Positions 6,573 to 13,134 of a stretch of 14,873 nucleotides of DNA are shown here, in pieces. Position numbers and translations under genes: made by a program. Within the stretch, counting starts at the first letter, position 1. Each line of letters begins with the position of its first letter. Source of the DNA: an uncultured Acidimicrobiaceae bacterium (GTDB lineage: Bacteria; Actinomycetota; Acidimicrobiia; Acidimicrobiales; UBA8592); contig CAJWET010000024.1 in the NCBI GenBank assembly GCA_913031515.1, positions 1 to 14,873 on the forward strand, read 5' to 3'. The notes beneath the pieces were generated by a model. The model searched no databases. It worked only from the letters and a program-made list of their open reading frames with translations, and was not told the DNA's origin.

Positions 6573-7214
6573 TTACAAAACATCAAGATCTTTCCGGCTT
6601 TCCCATACCAGTCCAGCCAGAAGCGTACGGGATTCCACTCCTACTTTTTGGTAGATCGTCGTTAAGTTATTCCGGACTGTACTCGCCGCTAAATGTAACG
6701 TCTCAGAAATTTCTGAATCACTTAGTCCATCGGCTATTAGTTCTGCTATTTCAAGCTCCCTTTTTGTTAAAGAATCGCGGTCAAGCGCTCCTTGGGAACC
6801 TAGTTCTGCAGCCGCCGCTCGAGCATCGGCATGGGTCAGCATAGAAAACCCCTTCGCAGCTGCTTCCATCGCTTCTGCTAAAGGTTCTAGGTCGGAATCT
6901 TTTTCTAAGTAAGCAGAAACGGAGCCGCTTTCAAAAGCTGCGATTACAGATCGAGGCGATTTAACAGAAGTAAATACCACGCAGCGCGTAGGAAGGTCAT
7001 TTTCGGTTATATGGCGGGCGACATCAAGGCCAGATCCTTCTCCAAGGCGGAGATCTAGAACAGCGACATCAAAAGAGCCAGTTTCAAGAGCGTCAATAGC
7101 TTCTGCAACCGACCCAGCTTCAGAGATTTCAATGTCTTTCTCAAAGGCAGATTCAAGTCCTGCCTTGATTCCTCTTCGAACCATCGGATGGTCATCAACG
7201 AGAAGCACTCTCAT
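6573..7214 (-). CDS. LuxR/NarL-type response regulator
   Basis: A 213-aa two-component response regulator. The receiver domain (1 to about 120) has the acidic pair D7/D8, the phosphoacceptor D54 in VLDLRLGEGSG, T82 and K105. The C-terminal LuxR-type helix-turn-helix spans about 148-207, with LTKRELEIAELIADGLSDSE (149-168) and the recognition part ASTVRNNLTTIYQKVGV (177-193). It would bind DNA after phosphorylation by a HisKA_3-type kinase. The only such kinase here is at 10696-13059. The start ATG overlaps the stop of the upstream Fur-family gene (ATGA), and GGAGA lies 9 nt before it, so the two are translationally coupled. The gene ends 9 bp from the convergent peptidase gene, with no clear terminator between them. 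All key residues are intact. Confidence 0.95.
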   Translation of the reverse strand: MRVLLVDDHPMVRRGIKAGLESAFEKDIEISEAGSVAEAIDALETGSFDVAVLDLRLGEGSGLDVARHITENDLPTRCVVFTSVKSPRSVIAAFESGSVSAYLEKDSDLEPLAEAMEAAAKGFSMLTHADARAAAAELGSQGALDRDSLTKRELEIAELIADGLSDSEISETLHLAASTVRNNLTTIYQKVGVESRTLLAGLVWESRKDLDVL

Positions 7215-7714
7215 AGTTTTTCGTCTCCAGATGAAGTTTCACTTTCAATTTGAGAAATACATGGCTCACAAAACCCTTGAATATCAAGGATGTGGTGAGT
7301 TGGCACAAAATTATGGATGCGGGAAGTGTTATCTAGAATACGATCAACAATTCCTTCATCGGTGGCGCTTAATTCAACATCAATGACCGTATCGCATGAC
7401 AAACAAACCATATGGTGATGGTGTCCAAGGAATGATTCTGATAGTTCATAGTAGATGCCGGACTTCAAAGCGATCCGATCAATAACCTTGCTCTGCTCAA
7501 GCGCATCAAGATTCCGATATATCGAGCTTTGGGGTAGATCAGGTTCCAAATCGAGGATTTGATGAATACTCACTGGACGTCCGGATCTGTAAAGAGTCGC
7601 AATAAGACGTTTCCGTCCTTGCGTATACCGTTGGTTGGCATCATGGAGTAAAATTCCCGCTTTGGTATGGATATCGTTCTCCCGCATCCTTTCAGAGTAG
7701 ATCCATAGGTACAT
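7211..7714 (-). CDS. Fur-family metal- or redox-responsive repressor
   Basis: A 167-aa protein of the ferric uptake regulator superfamily, slightly longer than typical. The winged helix occupies about 30-90, with RYTQGRKRLIATL (29-41) and the recognition helix LPQSSIYRNLDALEQSKV (60-77). The dimerisation domain has GHHHHMVCLSC (97-107, sensing-site His plus C104/C107) and HHILDIQGFCEPC (140-152, C149/C152), so the structural zinc site with two CxxC motifs is complete. Whether it is Fur, Zur, PerR or another type cannot be told from sequence. The start is uncertain: ATG 7714 has only an A-rich leader, while in-frame ATG 7687 has AAGG directly adjacent. It is the first gene of a two-gene operon with the response regulator and is divergent from the PPDK gene across 71 bp, a typical place for regulation of both. 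Confidence 0.9.
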   Translation of the reverse strand: MYLWIYSERMRENDIHTKAGILLHDANQRYTQGRKRLIATLYRSGRPVSIHQILDLEPDLPQSSIYRNLDALEQSKVIDRIALKSGIYYELSESFLGHHHHMVCLSCDTVIDVELSATDEGIVDRILDNTSRIHNFVPTHHILDIQGFCEPCISQIESETSSGDEKL

Positions 7715-7785
7715 TTTTTCTAGTCTTGATTCTCAAAGCATTCGATCGATCTTTGTTATAAGTTAGTTACAACCTCGGAGTTCAG

Positions 7786-9330
7786 ATGTACATTGTCCAT
7801 TTCACCGATGCAGGAAATATGGGAAAAGAGGAAAGACGCCTTTTACTTGGTGGAAAAGGAGCGAGCCTCGTAGAGATGTCAACAGATCTTGCTCTCTCCG
7901 TTCCTCCAGGGTTTGTCATAACGACGGAAGCATTTCACCGTTTTCACAAAGATCAATCACTGTCGTTCCTTGAAGAAGAAATTACCAAATCAATGTCCGT
8001 GATTGAAACTTTTACAGGCCGGTCTTTCGGTAATCCTGATAACCCGTTACTAGTGAGTGTACGATCAGGTGCGCCAATCTCAATGCCGGGGATGATGGAC
8101 ACGATTCTGAACCTTGGTTTGAATGAACAAACGACGTCGGGACTCGCGGTGAAGAGCAACTCCGTCTTCGCCTCTGAGTGTAGAAGCCGCTTTGAGTCGA
8201 TGTTTCATGACATTGTTATCCAAAAAGGAAAAAAGGATCTTCCTCATGCCCCTTCAGATGTATGGCAGCAGCTTTATCTTGCTATCGAGGCAGTCTTTCA
8301 CTCTTGGGATAGTCCAAGAGCGCAAGCCTATCGGGAAGTTGAAGGCATTTCCGATGATTTTGGCACAGCTGTAACCGTACAAGCGATGGTATTTGGAAAC
8401 ACAGGTGAAAATTCTGGGACGGGGGTTCTCTTTACCCGAAATCCGTCAACAGGAGAAGATGAGTTCTTTGGGGATTATCTCTCCGATGCCCAAGGAGAAG
8501 ATGTTGTCTCTGGATCTCATCAAACACTTGGCTTAAAGGAGATGGAAAGAATCGTCCCCGAGGCATTTCAGGAACTTGTAGAAGTGGCAAAACTCATCGA
8601 GAACGCTGCGACAGATATGAGTGACATTGAGTTCACAGTTGAAGATCGAAAATTATGGATTCTCCAAAGTCGCGTAGGAAAACGAACTCCGATTGCAGCT
8701 ATTCGCATAGCCGTTGAGATGGCCACGGATCCCGACTTCCCCCTTACTCGCCAGGAAGCAATCCTTCGACTTACACCCGGTCAACTCCAATCAGCAATCG
8801 GGATGGATCAAGTAGCAGAATCTTCTCCACCAATAGCGAAGGGCTTAGGAGCTTCACCGGGAGTTGCGACGGGCCATCTAGTTTTCACTGCAGATTCAGC
8901 GGTGGAAGAAAGCGATAAAGGCATCGATGTTGTTTTGATCCGCCCAGAAACTTCTCCTGCTGATGTCCATGGAATGGCTGTATCACAAGGAATCATTACC
9001 GCTACAGGAGGTCTCGCGAGTCACGCCGCGGTCGTTGCCCGTGGGTGGGGGATACCAGCAGTAGTTGGGGTTTCCATACTCTCATTATCTGAAGATTTAG
9101 CAGTCTTTGGGGATATCACGTTACCTAGAGGAGAGATCGTTACTCTCGATAGCACGACTGGAGAAATCTTCTTCGGAGATACAAAGATTGGGATTTCGAA
9201 AACAATACCTGCAGTTGACGCATTGCTTACATGGATCGAAGAGGAACTTCGCGAAATCCAAGTTGAACTCCCATCTGACGCTTCGTTTGGGGAACGATTA
9301 GAAACCGTTCAGACCTCAAACAGTTTGTAG
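7786..9330 (+). CDS. ppdK: Short pyruvate phosphate dikinase (ATP-grasp and phospho-His domains only)
   Basis: A 514-aa protein matching the first two domains of pyruvate phosphate dikinase. The nucleotide-binding part shows LGGKGASL (21-28), SVRSGAPISMPGMMDTILNL (91-110), FTRNPSTGE (216-224) and IEFTVEDRKLWILQSRVGKR (281-300). The swivelling domain shows RPETSPADVHGM (386-397) and TGGLASHAAVVARG (407-420), with phosphorylatable H413. After LLTWIEEELRE (480-490), where full PPDK enters its C-terminal PEP/pyruvate TIM barrel (total about 870-900 aa), the protein ends within 25 residues. No barrel remnant is seen downstream. I recall M. tuberculosis PpdK (Rv1127c) being similarly short, so this may be a real actinobacterial form rather than a decayed gene. 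It could transfer phosphate from ATP to His413, but the acceptor is unknown. The start at 7786 has CGGAG 5 nt upstream. Confidence 0.85.
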   Translation: MYIVHFTDAGNMGKEERRLLLGGKGASLVEMSTDLALSVPPGFVITTEAFHRFHKDQSLSFLEEEITKSMSVIETFTGRSFGNPDNPLLVSVRSGAPISMPGMMDTILNLGLNEQTTSGLAVKSNSVFASECRSRFESMFHDIVIQKGKKDLPHAPSDVWQQLYLAIEAVFHSWDSPRAQAYREVEGISDDFGTAVTVQAMVFGNTGENSGTGVLFTRNPSTGEDEFFGDYLSDAQGEDVVSGSHQTLGLKEMERIVPEAFQELVEVAKLIENAATDMSDIEFTVEDRKLWILQSRVGKRTPIAAIRIAVEMATDPDFPLTRQEAILRLTPGQLQSAIGMDQVAESSPPIAKGLGASPGVATGHLVFTADSAVEESDKGIDVVLIRPETSPADVHGMAVSQGIITATGGLASHAAVVARGWGIPAVVGVSILSLSEDLAVFGDITLPRGEIVTLDSTTGEIFFGDTKIGISKTIPAVDALLTWIEEELREIQVELPSDASFGERLETVQTSNSL

Positions 9331-9427
9331 CTGTCAAGTCATTTCCCTTATATCCTATGTTTTCAGCAGGAAGTGGTTCACTCGTTTTGTCTAAACTGAA
9401 AAATCGTTTTAGCATTTTCGTAGACTT

Positions 9428-10405
9428 ATGACTAGCTTCTTTGGACCCCGCAGACGGAATCGTCGAATCCGTAACTTACTAACTGCTGCTGGATTGATAT
9501 TCGTTGCATTTTTTGCATATCTGTACCTCGTTGACAACGATTCGTCAGATACCCCGTCCGCTGCAATCACCACAGAAACCGAAACTAACACGAGTGCAAA
9601 TACTGCCACAGAAAATCAACTAGCGACTCCCACTCCAAGTGATCCAGATTCGGTGATCCTAACAAGGGAATATGAGTGGCTTATTCCAAGTATAGAAGTG
9701 ATGGAGTTACAAGAACTCCTCGGTATAGCTGCTGATGGACTCTATGGTCCTGGAACTCGAGAAGCTCACATGGCGACTCTCGAAGCGAACGGACTCCCAC
9801 TCTCTGGTGTTCCGAACATTCCGACGGGATGCAACATTGTCATTGGTGCAGATATTTGTAGCGTCCAAATAGGAAACCTCATGGACATCGCAATACCTGC
9901 GATAACTTCAGGACTAGGCTCACCCACACAAGAAGCTGGATGGTATACAGAATGCGGGACCCAATACCGGACGATCTACTGGGGAGCGCTTTTCGTAGAC
10001 TTTACTCGATCTGATATGACCGAACCCAAAGTTGACCGATGGGGAATAAGAAACACATTCCACGTGATCAATGGCTGGGAAAAAATCTTTCCAAGTATAG
10101 TCCGTTTTCCGGAAAGCCTCCTTGTTGATTGGAACCCCAACGAACCGACAGAACCGATAACTATTACTGATATTGTGGTTCCAGGAGGGCCATTAATTAT
10201 TCCTGAACCAGCCCTCTTTGAAGAAGCAGTCGGCTCCCCCCTCCTATACAATTTTTCTACTGGGTTGTTCATGATCCAGACAGCGGACTACTTTGCTCTC
10301 TTCTCAGAATATTCCGGCGAACCTGCCGGTTCTGAAGACACCGAGTTCCGTTGGGAGTTCACCGACATCTTACGGCAATGCGAAACACCTGAAACAGAAG
10401 AATAG
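9428..10405 (+). CDS. Single-TM surface protein with peptidoglycan-binding-like motif, unknown ectodomain
   Basis: A 325-aa protein with a basic N-terminus (RRRNRRIR, 8-15) and one transmembrane helix (about 17-34), so the rest lies outside the membrane. A Thr/Glu/Ser/Asn-rich linker (38-75) is followed by VMELQELLGIAADGLYGPGT (91-110) and REAH (111-114), which closely resembles the motif in the peptidase lipoprotein at 5430-6563. The remaining domain (about 130-320) has four Cys (135, 144, 176, 318) that could form two disulfides, and aromatic segments such as YWGALFVDFTR. I do not recognise its family. It begins 97 bp after the PPDK stop on the same strand. No strong ribosome-binding site precedes the ATG. 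The shared motif suggests cell-wall attachment and a common origin of this part of the two proteins. Confidence 0.75.
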   Translation: MTSFFGPRRRNRRIRNLLTAAGLIFVAFFAYLYLVDNDSSDTPSAAITTETETNTSANTATENQLATPTPSDPDSVILTREYEWLIPSIEVMELQELLGIAADGLYGPGTREAHMATLEANGLPLSGVPNIPTGCNIVIGADICSVQIGNLMDIAIPAITSGLGSPTQEAGWYTECGTQYRTIYWGALFVDFTRSDMTEPKVDRWGIRNTFHVINGWEKIFPSIVRFPESLLVDWNPNEPTEPITITDIVVPGGPLIIPEPALFEEAVGSPLLYNFSTGLFMIQTADYFALFSEYSGEPAGSEDTEFRWEFTDILRQCETPETEE

Positions 10406-10554
10406 CGTTCTCTTCGTTCAATTCTGACTGCAGCATGCGGAGGATCCAAATCAGAAGAAACTTCGCTTGTGCCCTATCAGATGACCCACCTGGCGAGGAT
10501 GACGGCGAGGATTGGAGAGACGGAATATTGTCTATTGATCTTTCACACGAGTAA
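10406..10554 (+). pseudogene. Possible lipoprotein remnant with frameshift, or a 39-aa small protein
   Basis: Immediately after the stop of the previous gene and in its frame, the translation gives SILTAACGGSKSEETS (10418-10465), which looks like the end of a lipoprotein signal peptide and lipobox, yet it has no start codon. In another frame an ATG at 10435 opens a 39-codon reading frame ending at 10554, whose second half (SDDPPGEDDGEDWRDG) is acidic and typical of an exported protein. A lipoprotein gene that lost its 5' end and suffered a frameshift would explain both. A short genuine gene from 10435 is the alternative. No ribosome-binding site supports it. Confidence 0.3.
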
Positions 10555-10645
10555 GGAGCCGTAGAAGCATCGATTTCATTACTACCTGAATAAAGAAATC
10601 CTAATCATTTTCAGTGAACAGGCTTCATACTCACCCATTAGGCTT

Positions 10646-10695
10646 AAAGGAGAAGGATTGTACGCATCATTTGCGTCATACATGTAGGTATAACT
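10646..10695 (+). promoter_or_regulatory. Strong ribosome-binding site with 9-codon leader frame before the kinase gene
   Basis: AAAGGAGAAGG (10646-10656) is the best Shine-Dalgarno-like sequence near the kinase, but it precedes TTG 10658, which opens only MYASFASYM and stops at 10687, 8 nt before the TTG (10696) where the kinase frame starts. In the kinase frame, the nearest codon after the motif is ATT (10657), a rare start. Either the leader couples translation, or the kinase begins at a non-standard codon. The stretch 10555-10645 shows no gene. Confidence 0.3.
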
Positions 10696-13059
10696 TTGAA
10701 TCTTAACAAAGCGCTCCCGCAACTAATCGAAGCTCAAGGACCATGCTTGCTTCTCCGCTTCCCTGACAGTGCTATATCTACTGCCTCAAAAGTGGTCATG
10801 GTGAATCAAGCCTTTTGCGATTTGTTCATGAATGGCATCACTGAAGGTTGTCCAATGACGTGGAACTGGGAAACGCACGGCGAAATTGATATCAATACCA
10901 TCCGGAAATCAACCCAATTTCTCTATCCAGATGACAACTGGGAAGAATTTGAAACCAAAACAAACATCATGTACGAAGCTGGGAGAAATCCTGAACCTGA
11001 CTACTGGCGCTTTAACGGTGACATCTGGATTCGAAAACTCACATATATTGACACGGATGAGGGTGATTTGCTGGGATTGTGGACGTACACGTCTGGTAAT
11101 AACCGATTCTTGATGGGAGACGATGAATACCGGAAGGAACGTTCAGATGTTCTCAAAACGCAGCTCTGGAACTCAGCGAAAGCGTACGCAGTGTACATGC
11201 CGGTCCGGAACGAAGAGGGGAAGTTAATTGACGCAGTGCAGTTATGGCATAACCCTTCGTGGGAAGTTTTTTCCCCAAACACTGCATATAAAGAAAGCAC
11301 ACTCCTTTCCGAAGGAGCTCCAGAGCGTTTCCTTGTTTTTCTCGAGGCAATAGCGGAATCCATAGAGTTGGGCTCTGCAAGTTTGAACGTGCCAAGGGTC
11401 GATAAGGAAGGCCTAGTTTCACTTCTCATCCGCCATACTGTCGATAACTTCCTCATCGTTACCTTTGAAATGGCATCACTGTTTACGATGATGGTTGATC
11501 AGGCAGCTCCAACGTTCATTATGAAAATCAACTCATTGGATCCAGCTCCTGAAAATAACACTGTTGTTTGTGTCAATAAATATTTTGCTGACTTGTTTTT
11601 TAATGGCGCAATGCCCGACTTTGTGCCCCAACCGAAAACATTTGGATCTATCGAAATTCCCATAGAGGAGTTCCTCGACCTTCTAGAGCAAGCGAACCCA
11701 ACCTATCTCGAAGATCATGCTAACCAGAAAGACAACTACCAATCATGGTGGAGGGCGTATAGAGACGAAGTTAGACTCAGCGTCGTCGACCATGTCGTGG
11801 TCCACGGATTTACGGGATCGTTTAGCACTAACCTCGATTCTCCATATGGTGCCTTCAATCGAGTAGCGACGTTCATTACCATGGAAGATGGAAATGTATA
11901 CCTCGTATTCTCCTTCGAAAGAGCTTCACAGGATTCTCTCCTCACCGCCCCAGAGTTCGCTGAACGGCGAACCAATCTCCTCGGACAACAAGTCAATGAA
12001 GTCACTCGAGCGATAGCCGCACACAAACCGATCTTTAACGAGGACGGGATTCTTGTAGATATGGAATTCCTCTGGGCCAACGAAGAATTCAACAGATGGC
12101 GGAGGAAAAAAGTTCATCCGGGCATGTTGAATTCTACGGAACGGGTCCAGTTTGATGAGCTACTTCCTTATTTACAACAGACGTGGGAACAAGGGCAAGC
12201 TTCACAGTTTTTCACCCTTCGCCCTAAGAGCCCTACGGAACCCACAAACAGTATTTATGACTATTCAGAACTATTTGAAGGAGAAGATGGGCAAATAGCC
12301 CAAATAGAGGTCGAGACGCTTTTTTCCCGAACTCCCGATGGGTACATCATCGAATGGGGTGATGACATTAACGCCAAGATACAGCACGGGTCAGAAATTG
12401 AACTACAACGTAGACGCGTTGAAGACCTTGAGAAAGAAAAAGTGCAACAACGTGAACGAGATCACTTCATTTCAGAGATTCATGACAATACTCTTCAGGA
12501 GCTCTTTGTTATTGGTATGGGATTGCAACCTTACCTGAAAGAGGGAGGCCCCACTCCAACTTCAGAGAACGTGAACGAGTTCGCTGGCGCTATAGACCGA
12601 ATAGCGAAAGATCTGCGTGTCCTTATCACCGATGAGCTGGGTCAGCGAGATCCCTTTGATGCACAATTGAGGGTTCTCGCCGAACGGTACAACCGTATAT
12701 CGGCCTTTGACGTAGTATTCGTTAATGCTACGTCCGATGATGATGGGAATCTTGAGCGGGTCCCGCAAACCCTTTGCGATGACCTTTCCAAAGCAGCCCA
12801 AGAAGCTATCAGTAACGCTGTGAAACACTCTGGTGGTGATCAGATCAGAATTCAACTTACAATGCAATCGAACAACATCACCCTAATCATTGATGACAAC
12901 GGTACCGGTATTGACGATGTGACCATTCGGAAATCTGGAACGCGCAATATGGCTCAGCGTGTTGAGAAACACCAAGGGCTGTTTTCTATAGAGGACATTG
13001 CAACCGGTGGCACGAGAGTCGTATTTCAAATCGAAAACATTCCACTGGTTAACATCTAA
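10696..13059 (+). CDS. Soluble multi-PAS sensor histidine kinase (HisKA_3/NarX-DevS type core)
   Basis: A 787-aa protein with no signal peptide or TM helix, so it senses in the cytoplasm. The N-terminal 560 residues form a tandem duplication. PAS-like module A (about 8-135) and B (about 155-260) are followed by A' (about 262-410) and B' (about 433-560): VVMVNQAFCDLFMNG (33-47) parallels VVCVNKYFADLFFNG (290-304), and NEEGKLIDAVQLWHNPSWE (172-190) parallels NEDGILVDMEFLWANEEFN (448-466). A helical stretch (565-590) leads to HFISEIHDNTLQELFVIGMG (590-609) with phosphorylatable H596 (HisKA_3). The ATPase domain shows EAISNAVKHSGG (703-714, N707) and IDDNGTGID (732-740). The best partner is the NarL-type regulator at 6573-7214 (inference). 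The N-terminus already belongs to the PAS fold, so TTG 10696 is kept with low certainty. Confidence 0.92.
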   Translation: MNLNKALPQLIEAQGPCLLLRFPDSAISTASKVVMVNQAFCDLFMNGITEGCPMTWNWETHGEIDINTIRKSTQFLYPDDNWEEFETKTNIMYEAGRNPEPDYWRFNGDIWIRKLTYIDTDEGDLLGLWTYTSGNNRFLMGDDEYRKERSDVLKTQLWNSAKAYAVYMPVRNEEGKLIDAVQLWHNPSWEVFSPNTAYKESTLLSEGAPERFLVFLEAIAESIELGSASLNVPRVDKEGLVSLLIRHTVDNFLIVTFEMASLFTMMVDQAAPTFIMKINSLDPAPENNTVVCVNKYFADLFFNGAMPDFVPQPKTFGSIEIPIEEFLDLLEQANPTYLEDHANQKDNYQSWWRAYRDEVRLSVVDHVVVHGFTGSFSTNLDSPYGAFNRVATFITMEDGNVYLVFSFERASQDSLLTAPEFAERRTNLLGQQVNEVTRAIAAHKPIFNEDGILVDMEFLWANEEFNRWRRKKVHPGMLNSTERVQFDELLPYLQQTWEQGQASQFFTLRPKSPTEPTNSIYDYSELFEGEDGQIAQIEVETLFSRTPDGYIIEWGDDINAKIQHGSEIELQRRRVEDLEKEKVQQRERDHFISEIHDNTLQELFVIGMGLQPYLKEGGPTPTSENVNEFAGAIDRIAKDLRVLITDELGQRDPFDAQLRVLAERYNRISAFDVVFVNATSDDDGNLERVPQTLCDDLSKAAQEAISNAVKHSGGDQIRIQLTMQSNNITLIIDDNGTGIDDVTIRKSGTRNMAQRVEKHQGLFSIEDIATGGTRVVFQIENIPLVNI

Positions 13060-13134
13060 CACACTTTTTTCGAAAAGAAATACCGATTCACCCCTGCTGG
13101 AATCTGCTTGTATTCTCCGAATACACTGACAGTA

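Noticed and set aside
7753..7772. Inverted-repeat-like TTGTTATAAG/TTAGTTACAA between Fur-family gene and PPDK as a Fur box
   Set aside because: Only about 6 of 10 pairs match, and it does not fit a Fur or Zur consensus I know. A binding site in this 71-bp gap remains plausible but unproven.
9396..9412. A/T-rich dyad CTGAAAA...TTTTAG before the gene at 9428 as a Zur-like operator
   Set aside because: The inner positions do not pair and A/T tracts of this kind are common, so I do not list it as a feature.
13065..13078. CTTTT-TTCG-AAAAG after the kinase gene as a terminator
   Set aside because: The stem is five bases, mostly A-T, and no T-run follows; co-transcription with the next gene is at least as likely.
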